A stretch of DNA of 64,000 nucleotides from Nocardioides sp. CFH 31398 (GTDB lineage Bacteria; Actinomycetota; Actinomycetes; Propionibacteriales; Nocardioidaceae). Each line of letters starts with the position of its first letter. The first letter of the stretch is position 1. The stretch lies in contig NZ_JAKUHT010000011.1 in the NCBI RefSeq assembly GCF_022436705.1, positions 62,001-126,000 on the forward strand, in the 5' to 3' direction. Made by a program: the position numbers and the translations under genes. The notes below the pieces were generated by a model that worked only from the letters and a program-made list of their open reading frames with translations, did no database searches and was not told where the DNA came from. This document shows, one piece after another, positions 9,355-17,886 of the stretch.

Positions 9355-10350
9355 ATGGCGACGGACAAGAGCGAGCGGCTCCTCAACCTGCTCATCATGC
9401 TGCTGGTCACCCGCCACTGGATCCCGAAGAGCCGCATCCGCGACGTCCTGTACGCCGATTCGTCCGAAACGGCGTTCGAGAAGATGTTCGAGCGGGACAA
9501 GGAGGAGCTCCGCAGCATCGGGGTCCCCGTCGAGGTGGGTGCGATGGACGCCTACTTCGACGACGAGGTCGGCTACCGGGTCCGCCCGGAGCAGTTCGCG
9601 CTGCCGGAGGTGACGCTGACCGCGGAGGAGGCGTCGGTGGTGGCGCTCGCCGGCCGGGCGTGGGACAACGCCCGGCTCGCCGACCACACGACCCGGGCGC
9701 TGGCGACCCTGACGGCGGCCGGGGTGGAGCTTGACCGCTCGGCGCTCGACCTGGTCGAGCCGCGGCTGCGGGCCGAGGAGCCGTCGTTCGAGGCCTTCTG
9801 GACGGCGGTCACCGAGGGGCGTCCGGTGCGGTTCGCCTACCGCCGGCGTCCGGCCGAGCCGACCGCCACCCGGCGGCTGGAGCCGTGGGGGGTCGTCCGG
9901 TCGTCGGGGCGCTGGTACGTCGCGGGGTACGACCGCGACCGTGCCGAGCCGCGTGTCTTCCGCCTCAGTCGCGTCGTCGGGGAGGTCGCCGCCGACGGTG
10001 AGCCGGGCGAGGTCGTCGTGCCCCCGGGCACCGAGGTGGGCCAGCTGACGCGCAACCTGGTCCGGGACACCCCCGGGGTGGCCGCCTCCGTGCTGGTGCG
10101 GACCGGCACCGGCCACGGCCTGCGCCGCGCGGCGCGGACCGTCGACTCCGGCGTCCACGGGCCCGACGGCACGCCCGGCTGGGACCGGCTCGAGCTGCCC
10201 GACTCCGGCTCCGAAGTCGCCGACGAGGTCCTGGCCCACGGCGCCGACGCCTACGTCGAGGGGCCTGCCGTTCTGCGCGAATCGGTGCGCGCACGCGTGC
10301 AGGCCGCGCTGTCCGCGGCGGGCGGGGCCGGGGCGGAGGAGCAGGCGTGA
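9355..10350 (+). CDS. pafB: WYL-domain regulator PafB
   Basis: Helix-turn-helix/WYL transcription factor of 331 aa. In mycobacteria PafB and PafC form a complex that activates the LexA/RecA-independent DNA-damage response. N-terminal winged helix (residues 1-65), WYL domain from about 140 with RFAYRRRPAEPTATRRLEPWG and GRWYVAGYDRDR. The gene carries two copies of the 20-bp palindrome, one in the winged-helix part and one near the end. Its stop overlaps the GTG of pafC, implying coupled synthesis of the two subunits. Confidence 0.94.
   Translation: MATDKSERLLNLLIMLLVTRHWIPKSRIRDVLYADSSETAFEKMFERDKEELRSIGVPVEVGAMDAYFDDEVGYRVRPEQFALPEVTLTAEEASVVALAGRAWDNARLADHTTRALATLTAAGVELDRSALDLVEPRLRAEEPSFEAFWTAVTEGRPVRFAYRRRPAEPTATRRLEPWGVVRSSGRWYVAGYDRDRAEPRVFRLSRVVGEVAADGEPGEVVVPPGTEVGQLTRNLVRDTPGVAASVLVRTGTGHGLRRAARTVDSGVHGPDGTPGWDRLELPDSGSEVADEVLAHGADAYVEGPAVLRESVRARVQAALSAAGGAGAEEQA
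9454..9473. repeat. 20-bp hyphenated palindrome, copy 7 (inside pafB)
   Basis: Reads gccgattcgtccgaaacggc in pafB, translated as ADSSETA. The arms match apart from one A:A position; the centre is gtcc. Confidence 0.7.
10267..10286. repeat. 20-bp hyphenated palindrome, copy 8 (inside pafB)
   Basis: Reads gccgttctgcgcgaatcggt near the 3' end of pafB, translated as AVLRESV. A diverged copy. Confidence 0.55.
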
Positions 10351-11354
10351 GCGCGACGAGCAGCAGGACGCCGGCGCAGCCGGCGCTCGACCAGGTCGGG
10401 CGGCTGCTGCGGCTGGTGCCCTACCTCAACAACCGCGGCTCGGTGCCGCTGGACCGCGCCGCGGCCGACCTGGGCGTGAGCCGCCGGCAGCTCGACAAGG
10501 ACCTGCGGGTGCTGTTCATGTGCGGCCTGCCCGGGGGTTACCCCGACGACCTGATCGACGTCGACCTGGACGCCCTCGAGCAGGAGGGTGTCGTCCGGGT
10601 CTCCAACGCCGACTACCTGTCACGGCCCCTGCGCCTGCAGGCGACCGAGGCCGCGGCGCTGGTGGTGGCGCTCCGTTCGCTGCGCACCGACGCCGACGAC
10701 GAGACCCGCGAGGTGCTGGACCGGGTGCTGGCCAAGCTCGAGGTGGCGGCCGGGGGAGTGGCGCAGCTGGTCGACGCCGGCGCCGACCCCGCCGCGGGCC
10801 TGAGCGAGACCCGCGCGACCGTCCGCCGGGCCATCGACGAGGGCCGGCAGCTGCGCCTGACCTACCTGGTCCCCGCGCGGGACGAGGAGTCCGACCGGGT
10901 CGTCGACCCCGACACGCTGGTCACCGAGCAGGGCCACGATTACCTGGGGGCGTGGTGCCACCGCGCCGAGGCCCCCCGCTGGTTCCGGCTCGACCGCATC
11001 AGCCGGGCCGACGTCCTGGACACGCCGGTCGAGCACCCCGACCAGGGCCCCCGTCCGCCGCAGGCACCGGGCTCCGGGCTGTTCGAGCCTCCGGCGGACG
11101 CGCTGCGGGTGACGCTCCGCCTCGCCCCGGAGGCGCGGTGGGTCCCGGAGTACTACCAGGTGGACGAGGTCAGGCCCCTGCCCGACGGCGGTCTCGAGGT
11201 CGACCTGGCCGTCGCCGACGAGCGGTGGCTGCGCCGTACCCTGCTGCGGCTCGCGCCGGCGGCGACCGTCGTCCGCCCCGCAGAGTTCACCCAGATGTTC
11301 ACCGCCGACCTGGCATCCGTGGCGGGCCTCTACGACGAACACCACGTAGAGTGA
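10347..11354 (+). CDS. pafC: WYL-domain regulator PafC
   Basis: Partner of PafB, 335 aa. N-terminal winged helix (RLLRLVPYLNNRGSVPLDR, then DLGVSRRQLDKDLRVL), followed by a WYL domain with LRLTYLVPARDEE and GAWCHRAEAPRWFRLDRI, and a C-terminal WCX region. The GTG start overlaps the last codons of pafB (GTGA). tatA follows after 37 bases with its own ribosome binding site, the usual pafBC-tatAC order. Confidence 0.94.
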   Translation: MSATSSRTPAQPALDQVGRLLRLVPYLNNRGSVPLDRAAADLGVSRRQLDKDLRVLFMCGLPGGYPDDLIDVDLDALEQEGVVRVSNADYLSRPLRLQATEAAALVVALRSLRTDADDETREVLDRVLAKLEVAAGGVAQLVDAGADPAAGLSETRATVRRAIDEGRQLRLTYLVPARDEESDRVVDPDTLVTEQGHDYLGAWCHRAEAPRWFRLDRISRADVLDTPVEHPDQGPRPPQAPGSGLFEPPADALRVTLRLAPEARWVPEYYQVDEVRPLPDGGLEVDLAVADERWLRRTLLRLAPAATVVRPAEFTQMFTADLASVAGLYDEHHVE

Positions 11355-11391
11355 CGAAGGCCCGTCCCCCCGCGATCCAGAGGAGCACGTG

Positions 11392-11661
11392 ATGTTCGGA
11401 CTCGGCACCATGGAACTGGTGCTCATCTTCGGCGTGATCATCCTGCTGTTCGGCGCCGCGAAGCTCCCGGACCTCGCCCGGGGCACCGGTCGTGCCCTGC
11501 GCATCTTCAAGACCGAGACCAAGGGTCTGATGGACAGCGACGACGACGGCGTCAAGGACAGCGACAAGCACCCCGCCGAGAAGGAGATCGAGGCCCGCAA
11601 CGCGGCCGCCACCGAGGCGGACATCCGGGCCACGCGCGAGCACCGCGACTCCACCAGCTGA
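11392..11661 (+). CDS. tatA: Sec-independent translocase subunit TatA
   Basis: Pore-forming component of the twin-arginine translocase, 89 aa. Short N-terminal membrane helix (LGTMELVLIFGVIILLFGAAKLP), the hinge Gly-Pro-like turn, an amphipathic helix (ARGTGRALRIFKTET) and a charged tail. AGGAG at 11381-11385 lies six bases before ATG 11392, favouring this start over the GTG three bases upstream. tatC follows after 16 bases. Confidence 0.95.
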   Translation: MFGLGTMELVLIFGVIILLFGAAKLPDLARGTGRALRIFKTETKGLMDSDDDGVKDSDKHPAEKEIEARNAAATEADIRATREHRDSTS

Positions 11662-11677
11662 GCCGAGCACCGTCACG

Positions 11678-12535
11678 ATGGCTCTCTCCGTCCCCCTCGG
11701 GGGCGTCGCCAACCTGCTCCGCGGCCGGCCCCACCACCCGGTCGGCCCCGACGGGCAGATGGCGCTCTCGGACCACCTGCGCGAGTTGCGCGCCCGGATC
11801 CTCAAGGCGACGCTGGCGCTCATCGTGGTCTTCGTCGCCGCGCTGTTCTTCTACGAGCAGCTGCTCTCGCTCGTGCTCGGACCGTACGAGCAGGCCCAGC
11901 GCGCCCTGGACGCCGAGGGCGTCAGCACCACCCCGACGATCGGGCGCGTCACCGGTCCGCTGCTGCTGCAGCTGAAGATGGCCGGCGTCGCCGCGGTGGT
12001 CATCACCTCGCCGTACTGGCTCTACCAGCTGTGGGCCTTCATCGTCCCCGGCCTGCACGCCCGCGAGAAGCTGTGGACCCGGGTGTTCGCGGCCGTCGCG
12101 GGTCCGCTGTTCATCGCGGGCGTGGCCACGGCGTACTACGTGCTGCCGGTCGGCATCGAGGTCCTCATCGGCTTCACCCCGGGCCAGCTGATCAGCCTGG
12201 TGGACTTCGGGGAGTACTTCAGCTTCTTCACCCGGATGCTGCTGGTGTTCGGCGTCGCCTTCGAGATCCCGCTGTTCGTGATCATGCTGAACCTCGCGGG
12301 CGTGGTCAGCGGCAAGCAGATCGGCAAGTACCGGCCGTGGATCATCATCGGCACGTTCATCTTCGCCGCCGTCGCCACGCCGTCCACCGACCCGTTCTCG
12401 ATGCTGATGCTCGCGCTGCCGATGCTGGTGCTGTTCGTCATCGCGGAGATCATCGCCCGGTTCGTGGACCGGGTGCGTGCCCGCCGGTCCTCCGGCACCG
12501 ACCAGTGGGCCGACGACGAGCTGTCGCCCCTGTGA
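11678..12535 (+). CDS. tatC: Twin-arginine translocase subunit TatC
   Basis: Six-helix membrane receptor for twin-arginine signal peptides, 285 aa. MALSDHLRELRARILKA is the conserved TatC N-terminal element; later helices include YWLYQLWAFIVPGLHAREK and GEYFSFFTRMLLVFGVAFEIPLFVIML, the latter with the conserved Phe-Glu/Pro region. An N-terminal extension of about 25 residues precedes the conserved start, so initiation at the internal ATG 11759 is possible. The stop overlaps the GTG of the next gene. Confidence 0.95.
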   Translation: MALSVPLGGVANLLRGRPHHPVGPDGQMALSDHLRELRARILKATLALIVVFVAALFFYEQLLSLVLGPYEQAQRALDAEGVSTTPTIGRVTGPLLLQLKMAGVAAVVITSPYWLYQLWAFIVPGLHAREKLWTRVFAAVAGPLFIAGVATAYYVLPVGIEVLIGFTPGQLISLVDFGEYFSFFTRMLLVFGVAFEIPLFVIMLNLAGVVSGKQIGKYRPWIIIGTFIFAAVATPSTDPFSMLMLALPMLVLFVIAEIIARFVDRVRARRSSGTDQWADDELSPL

Positions 12536-13080
12536 GGGCCCTGGACCCGCCGCCGCCCCTCACCCCGCTGGACCCCTTCGACCTCCCCGAGTGGCTCGGC
12601 ACCGAGGCCGTGACCTGGCGCGCCGAGGACTCCGTCCGCGCCGGCCACCTCGTCCGCGGCCGCATCGGCCCGGCTCAGGACGGCGTCGAGGGGGCCTCGG
12701 CACGCCGTTTCGGCGGAAACGGCGACGCCGCGGGCCTCCCGCACGACCGATTCGGCAGAAACGGCGACCCGGGCGACCCGGGCGACCCGGGCGCGGAGGG
12801 TGAGGGCGCGGGCGAGGTGGGGCTGGCGTGCGACCTGTTGGCCGTGGACGACGCGCACCCGCGGGTGGTGGCGGACGAGGACGTGCGGCGGGCGGCGCAC
12901 ATGGCGTGGCGGCACGGGCAGGTCCACCTGGTGCAGCGGGAGGGACGGGCGACGCTGGCGTGCCCGGGCTCGGCGTTCACCGCGGACGGCGTCCTCGACG
13001 CCGTGGAGCGGATGGCCCGGGCGGTGGGGGCCGACCCGCGGCGCTGGGAGGTCCGCCTCCTGCTCGGCGGACGCCACTGA
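12532..13080 (+). CDS. Hypothetical protein co-transcribed with tatC
   Basis: 182 aa, no recognised family. Starts with GTG overlapping the tatC stop (GTGA). The N-terminal 45 residues and the C-terminal 90 residues (ACDLLAVDDAHPRVVADEDV, a WRHGQVHLV strand, ACPGSAFTADGVLDAVERMA) look like folded segments. Between them lies a low-complexity linker created by two copies of the 20-bp palindrome, read as RRFGGNGD and DRFGRNGD, followed by a repeated GDP tripeptide. The palindromes thus appear to have been inserted in frame at a tolerant linker. Role unknown; linkage to tatC suggests only co-expression. Confidence 0.7.
   Translation: MRALDPPPPLTPLDPFDLPEWLGTEAVTWRAEDSVRAGHLVRGRIGPAQDGVEGASARRFGGNGDAAGLPHDRFGRNGDPGDPGDPGAEGEGAGEVGLACDLLAVDDAHPRVVADEDVRRAAHMAWRHGQVHLVQREGRATLACPGSAFTADGVLDAVERMARAVGADPRRWEVRLLLGGRH
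12704..12723. repeat. 20-bp hyphenated palindrome, copy 9
   Basis: Reads gccgtttcggcggaaacggc: the only copy with fully complementary 8-bp arms. Located in the linker of the gene after tatC. Confidence 0.85.
12746..12765. repeat. 20-bp hyphenated palindrome, copy 10
   Basis: Reads accgattcggcagaaacggc; 22 bases separate it from copy 9, the same spacing class as the pairs 1/2 and 5/6. Followed by three units of gacccgggc-like sequence. Confidence 0.8.
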
Positions 13081-13090
13081 CCTCGGGCGT

Positions 13091-13110
13091 CCCCGGCCGG
13101 AGGGCCGGGG
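13091..13110 (+). terminator. Terminator after the tat unit
   Basis: Perfect 8-bp stem ccccggcc/ggccgggg with loop ggag, eleven bases after the stop of the gene following tatC and just before the -10 of the next gene. No T-tract. Confidence 0.6.
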
Positions 13111-13115
13111 CCCAC

Positions 13116-13121
13116 TAGGGT
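13116..13121 (+). promoter_or_regulatory. Leaderless -10 element of the lipid kinase gene
   Basis: TAGGGT ends six bases before GTG 13128. Confidence 0.6.
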
Positions 13122-13127
13122 CGCGGT

Positions 13128-14000
13128 GTGTCCCGCACGATCGCCCTCCTGGCGAACCCGTCGGCCGGGGGTGGGCGCGCCGTGGCGGCGCGCGAGGTCG
13201 CGGCCGCGCGGTTGCGCGACGCCGGGTACCTCTGCCGTCCGCTGACCGGCGCCGACGCGGTGGAGACGACGCACCTGGCTCGTCGGGCGGTGGCCGACGA
13301 GGTGGACGTGCTCGTCGCGGTCGGTGGCGACGGGACCGTGCACGCCGCCGTGCAGGCCCTCGCCGGGACGGCGGTGCCGCTGGGGGTGGTGCCCTGCGGC
13401 ACCGGCAACGACGTGGCCCGCTACCTCGGCATCCCGCGCGACGACCCGGCCGCGGCCGCCGACCGCGTCGTCGCCTCCCGTCGGCGGCGGATCGACCTCG
13501 CCCGCAGCGGCGCCACCTGGTTCGTGACGGTGCTGGCCGCCGGGTTCGACGCGGTCGTCAACGAGCGCGCGAACGGCATGGCGTGGCCGCGGGGGCGGTC
13601 CCGCTACACGCTCGCCACGCTGGCCGAGCTGCGGACGTTCACCCCGCGCGACTACGTGCTCGACCTCGACGGGGCGGCCCGCCGCACCCCGGCGATGCTC
13701 GTCGCCGTCGGCAACGGCCCCTCGTTCGGCGGTGGCCTGCGGATCACCGAGGGCGCCGTCCTGGACGACGGCCTGCTGGACGTCGTCGTCATCCGTCCGA
13801 TGAGCCGGCCCGAGCTGGTCCGGACCTACCCGAGGCTGTACCGGGGCACCCACACGAGCCACCCGGCGTACGAGCGGCACCGGGTCCGGCGCGTGACCTT
13901 GGCGGCACCGGGCATCGTGGCCTACGCGGACGGTGAACGGTTCGGTCCACTGCCGCTGACGGTCGAGTGCGTCCCCGGGGCGCTGGAGGTAGTGGCATGA
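13128..14000 (+). CDS. Diacylglycerol kinase-family lipid kinase
   Basis: Phosphorylates a lipid alcohol such as diacylglycerol, feeding phosphatidic acid back to phospholipid synthesis. 290 aa. The DAGK catalytic domain shows LLANPSAGGG at the N-terminus, the nucleotide loop VGGDGTVHAAV and VPCGTGNDVAR, and later VGNGPSFGGGLRITEGAVLDDGLLDVV. Close to DgkB/YegS-like actinobacterial proteins. The ATG of the helicase gene overlaps its stop (ATGA). Substrate assigned by family only. Confidence 0.9.
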   Translation: MSRTIALLANPSAGGGRAVAAREVAAARLRDAGYLCRPLTGADAVETTHLARRAVADEVDVLVAVGGDGTVHAAVQALAGTAVPLGVVPCGTGNDVARYLGIPRDDPAAAADRVVASRRRRIDLARSGATWFVTVLAAGFDAVVNERANGMAWPRGRSRYTLATLAELRTFTPRDYVLDLDGAARRTPAMLVAVGNGPSFGGGLRITEGAVLDDGLLDVVVIRPMSRPELVRTYPRLYRGTHTSHPAYERHRVRRVTLAAPGIVAYADGERFGPLPLTVECVPGALEVVA

Positions 14001-16864
14001 GGAGCGCGGACGCGCGCGAGCCGGAGGGCCGGGACGGCGCCGGCGCCGGCGCCGGCGAGGACACCCTGAGCCCGGCCGAGCGGTACGCCGCGAGCCGGCG
14101 CCGCGCGAAGCACCCGGTGCTCGTCGACTTCGAGGCGCACTACCCCTTCGGCCTGGACGAGTTCCAGCTCGAGGCGTGCCGCGACCTCGAGGACGGGCGG
14201 GGGGTCCTGGTGGCCGCGCCCACCGGTTCGGGCAAGACGGTGGTCGGGGAGTTCGCCTGCCACCTCGCCCTGGCCGGTGGACGCAAGTGCTTCTACACGA
14301 CGCCGATCAAGGCGCTGAGCAACCAGAAGCACGCCGACCTCGTGCGGCGCTACGGCGCCGACCAGGTGGGGCTGCTGACCGGCGACCACGCCGTCAACGG
14401 CGACGCGCCCATCGTCGTCATGACGACCGAGGTCCTGCGCAACATGCTGTACGCCGGGTCCGGGACGCTCACCGACCTCGGCTACGTCGTCATGGACGAG
14501 GTGCACTACCTCGCCGACCGCATGCGCGGCGCGGTGTGGGAGGAGGTCATCATCCACCTCCCCGACTCGGTGTCGCTGGTCTCGCTGTCCGCGACCGTGT
14601 CCAACGCCGAGGAGCTCGGTGAGTGGCTGGAGACGGTGCGCGGCGACACCTCGACGATCGTCGAGGAGAGGCGGCCGGTGCCGCTGTTCCAGCACGTCAT
14701 GGTCGGACGCCGCCTCCACGACCTGTTCGCGGACTCCGACGTGGACGCCCGCGCCGGCTTCGTCCGCGAGGGCGCCAAGGTCAACTCCGAGCTGCTGCGC
14801 GTGGCCCGCGACGACATGGTCTCGAGCCGGGTGAAGGACCGCCGCTCGCCCAAGGGCGCTCGCAGCGGCCGCGGCCGGGGCGGGCCCGCCGGACGCGGGT
14901 CGGGCCCCCGGCAGGTCGGCAACGGCCGCCGCGTGTGGATCCCCAGCCGCCCGGAGGTGCTCACCCGCCTCGACCGCGACGGCCTGCTGCCCGCGATCGT
15001 GTTCGTGTTCAGCCGCGCCGGTTGCGCCGCGGCCGTCGAGCAGTGCCTGGACGCCGACCTGCGGCTGACCACCCCGGCCGAGCGCGACTCGATCCTCGCG
15101 TTCGTCGAGGAGCGGTGCCGCCACCTGCCCGACGAGGACCGCCGCGTCCTGGGCTACGCCCGCTTCGCCGAGGGCCTGTCGCGCGGCATCGCCTCGCACC
15201 ACGCCGGGATGCTGCCGACCTTCAAGGAGTGCGTGGAGGAGCTGTTCGTCCAGGGTCTGGTCAAGGCGGTCTTCGCCACCGAGACCCTCGCGCTGGGCAT
15301 CAACATGCCCGCCCGCACCGTGGTCATCGAGAAGCTCAGCAAGTGGAACGGCGAGACCCACGCCGACATCACGCCGGGGGAGTACACCCAGCTCACCGGC
15401 CGCGCGGGGCGCCGCGGCCTGGACGTCGAGGGCCACGCCGTCGTCCTGTGGCAGCCGGGCATCGACCCCGCGGCCGTCGCCGGCCTCGCCTCCACCCGGA
15501 CCTATCCGCTGCGGTCGAGCTTCCGCCCGTCGTACAACATGGCGGTCAACCTGGTCGCCCAGGTCGGGCGGGAGCGCTCGCGGGACCTCCTCGAGCAGTC
15601 CTTCGCGCAGTTCCAGGCCGACGCCTCGGTCGTCGGCCTCGCCGCGCAGCTGAGGAAGGCGGAGGACGCCCTCGCCGGGTACGCCGAGGCCGCCACCTGC
15701 GACCGCGGTGACTTCATGGCGTACGCCGCGCTGCGCCGACAGATCTCCCAGGTCGAGAAGAACGCCGCGAAGGCCCGCCGCATGGACCTGCGCGACGAGG
15801 CGGGCGACGCGCTGGCCCGGCTGCGCCGCGGCGACGTCGTCGCCGTGCCGGCGGGGAAGTTCGCCGGGTGGGTGGTGGTCGTGGACCCCGGCACCGACGG
15901 CCGCGAGCCGCGACCCCTCGTCGTCACCGAGGGCCGCCAGGCGCGCCGCCTGAGCCTGCTGGACTTCCCGACCCCGGTGACCCCGGTGACGACCATGAAG
16001 ATCCCGCGGACCTTCGACGGTCGCAACCCGCAGCAGCGCCGCGACCTCGCCTCCGCGCTGCACCTGCGGACCCGGGACCTCGACCGGCCCTCCCGCGGCT
16101 CGCGGGGCTCCGTCGGGCTGCCGTCGGCGGTCGAGACGGAGATCGCGGCGCTGCGCGGGCAGCTCGCCGCGCACCCGTGCCACCACTGCCCCGATCGTGA
16201 GGACCACGCCCGCTGGGCCGATCGCTGGCACCGGCTGCACGCCGACGCCGAGACGCTGCGGCAGCGGGTGGAGCGTCGTACGCACACCGTGGCCCGCTCC
16301 TTCGACCGCGTCTGCCAGGTCCTCGACGAGCTCGACTACCTCGAGGGCGACACGGTCACCGACCGTGGCCGGCGGCTGCGTCGCCTGCACGGCGAGATGG
16401 ACCTGGTCGCGGCGGAGGCGCTGCGGCGGGGCCTGTGGGACGGCCTGGACGCCTCCGAGCTGGCCGCCGCGGTCTCCGTGCTCGTCTACGAGGCCCGGCG
16501 TCCCGAGGACGCCGCCGAGCCGCGCCTGCCGCGCGGCCCGGTGGTCGGGGCGATCCAGCAGACGGTCCGGCTGTGGCGCGAGCTGGACACCCTCGAGAAG
16601 GACCACCGCCTCGACTACCTCCGCGCGCCGGACCTGGGCTTCGCGTGGGCCGCCTGGCGGTGGGCCGAGGGCGGGGAGCTGGACGACGTCCTCGCCGGCA
16701 CCGACCTGGCTGCGGGTGACTTCGTCCGGTGGGTGCGTCAGCTGCTCGACCTCATCGACCAGGTCGCCGCGGCCGCCGGGGGCGGCCCCCTGCGCACGGT
16801 GGCGCGGGAGGCCGGCACCCGGCTGCGTCGCGGCGTGGTGGCCTACTCGAGCCTCACGGAGTAG
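13997..16864 (+). CDS. DEAD/DEAH-box RNA helicase HelY-like
   Basis: Ski2/Mtr4-like superfamily-2 helicase of 955 aa, typical of actinobacteria. Motif I APTGSGKT, motif II DEVH, motif III SLSATVSNAEE, and in the second RecA domain IASHHAGMLP, TETLALGINMPARTVV and TGRAGRRGLD (motif VI). A C-terminal DSHCT-like helical domain ends the protein. The basic linker at about residues 280-315 is rich in Arg-Gly. Start at ATG 13997 overlaps the lipid kinase stop. It ends inside the convergent flavoprotein gene by 11 bases. Probable role in RNA processing or decay. Confidence 0.92.
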   Translation: MRSADAREPEGRDGAGAGAGEDTLSPAERYAASRRRAKHPVLVDFEAHYPFGLDEFQLEACRDLEDGRGVLVAAPTGSGKTVVGEFACHLALAGGRKCFYTTPIKALSNQKHADLVRRYGADQVGLLTGDHAVNGDAPIVVMTTEVLRNMLYAGSGTLTDLGYVVMDEVHYLADRMRGAVWEEVIIHLPDSVSLVSLSATVSNAEELGEWLETVRGDTSTIVEERRPVPLFQHVMVGRRLHDLFADSDVDARAGFVREGAKVNSELLRVARDDMVSSRVKDRRSPKGARSGRGRGGPAGRGSGPRQVGNGRRVWIPSRPEVLTRLDRDGLLPAIVFVFSRAGCAAAVEQCLDADLRLTTPAERDSILAFVEERCRHLPDEDRRVLGYARFAEGLSRGIASHHAGMLPTFKECVEELFVQGLVKAVFATETLALGINMPARTVVIEKLSKWNGETHADITPGEYTQLTGRAGRRGLDVEGHAVVLWQPGIDPAAVAGLASTRTYPLRSSFRPSYNMAVNLVAQVGRERSRDLLEQSFAQFQADASVVGLAAQLRKAEDALAGYAEAATCDRGDFMAYAALRRQISQVEKNAAKARRMDLRDEAGDALARLRRGDVVAVPAGKFAGWVVVVDPGTDGREPRPLVVTEGRQARRLSLLDFPTPVTPVTTMKIPRTFDGRNPQQRRDLASALHLRTRDLDRPSRGSRGSVGLPSAVETEIAALRGQLAAHPCHHCPDREDHARWADRWHRLHADAETLRQRVERRTHTVARSFDRVCQVLDELDYLEGDTVTDRGRRLRRLHGEMDLVAAEALRRGLWDGLDASELAAAVSVLVYEARRPEDAAEPRLPRGPVVGAIQQTVRLWRELDTLEKDHRLDYLRAPDLGFAWAAWRWAEGGELDDVLAGTDLAAGDFVRWVRQLLDLIDQVAAAAGGGPLRTVAREAGTRLRRGVVAYSSLTE

Positions 16865-17819
16865 CAGCCCGGGCGGCCAGCCGCGCGGCGAGGTCGGCCT
16901 GGATCAGGTCGCCGTGCAGCGCCGCCCCGGCCATGACCCCAGCGGCCGCGGAGGCCCCCACCTGGGCCATGAGGTCGGTGACGTTGCCGGCCAGCCGCAG
17001 GAGCGGCATCGACGTGCTCCCCGCCATCTCCGACGGGTAGTGCACACCTGCGCCCGACGGGTGGTCCACCGCCTCCAGCCCCAGGTCCGCCAGGACCGGG
17101 GACGCCGCCACCAGCCGCGAGGCGACCACGACGGCGTCGAGGTCGACCACGGTGCCGTCGGCGAGCCGGACGCCCGTGAGGGGCCCGCCGTCCTCGCCGA
17201 CCACCGCGACGACCTCGCCGTCGGCGACGTCGACCCCCATCGCGTCGAGGCTCGCCCGGTCCTCCGACGACGGCGGTGCGGTGTGGGCCAGCACGGTGAC
17301 CCGGTCGGACAGCTGCCCGAACAGCAGCGCCTGGTGGGTGGTCATCGGCCCGGTCGACAGCACGCCGATCCGCTGGTCCCGCACCTCCCAGCCGTGGCAG
17401 AACGGGCAGTGCAGCACCTCGTGGCCCCACCGATCGGCGAGGCCGGGGACGTCCGGCAGCTCGTCGGTCAGGCCCGAGGTGACCAGCAGGCCCCGGGAGG
17501 CGACCTCCCGCCCGCTGGCGAGGGTGACCACGAACCCGTCGTCGGACCGCCGGGCGCCGACGGCCTCGTCGTGGGTCAGGTGGCCGCCGTACGACGCGAG
17601 CTCGTCGCGCCCGGTCGCCAGCAGCTCGGTGGGCTTCACCCCCTCCCGGCCCAGGAGGTTGTGCGCGCCCTCGGCGGGAGCGTTGCGCGGCCGCCCGGCG
17701 TCCACCACCAGCACCCGGCGTCGCGACCTCGCCATCGCGATCGCCCCGCTCAGCCCGGCGGGGCCGCCCCCGACCACCACGGCGTCGTACGTCTCCACCA
17801 CGTCCTCGTTCGTCTCCAT
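16854..17819 (-). CDS. Thioredoxin reductase-like flavoprotein with CPFC motif
   Basis: FAD-dependent oxidoreductase of 321 aa. FAD-binding VVVGGGPAGLSGAIA at residues 15-29 and a redox-active CPFC at 138-141 (LHCPFCHGWE). The second, NADPH-type Rossmann motif is degenerate (IGVLSTGPMTTHQAL) yet recognisable. This resembles the actinobacterial thioredoxin-reductase-like family often found beside an XRE-cupin regulator; here that regulator is divergently transcribed from 17887. The electron acceptor is unknown. ATG 17819 was chosen because it starts immediately before the FAD fold and CAGTCT lies seven bases upstream. Confidence 0.87.
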   Translation of the reverse strand: METNEDVVETYDAVVVGGGPAGLSGAIAMARSRRRVLVVDAGRPRNAPAEGAHNLLGREGVKPTELLATGRDELASYGGHLTHDEAVGARRSDDGFVVTLASGREVASRGLLVTSGLTDELPDVPGLADRWGHEVLHCPFCHGWEVRDQRIGVLSTGPMTTHQALLFGQLSDRVTVLAHTAPPSSEDRASLDAMGVDVADGEVVAVVGEDGGPLTGVRLADGTVVDLDAVVVASRLVAASPVLADLGLEAVDHPSGAGVHYPSEMAGSTSMPLLRLAGNVTDLMAQVGASAAAGVMAGAALHGDLIQADLAARLAARAATP

Positions 17820-17848
17820 GACCACGAGACTGCAGCGTCCGCCGGAGA

Positions 17849-17879
17849 TTGACAAACATCCTTGCCGATCCGGCAAACT
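17849..17879 (+). promoter_or_regulatory. Promoter and operator between flavoprotein and XRE genes
   Basis: TTGACA (17849-17854) and CAAACT (17874-17879), 19 bases apart, would serve the XRE gene, whose GTG follows seven bases later. Between them lies the perfect inverted repeat TTGCCG-atc-CGGCAA (17862-17876), placed to block this promoter. A good candidate operator of the XRE-cupin protein for both divergent genes. Confidence 0.65.
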
Positions 17880-17886
17880 GGAGGGC

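Noticed and set aside
13922..16606. Long open frame on the minus strand opposite the HelY helicase
   Set aside because: Shadow of the helicase gene, compositionally biased, no recognisable domain.
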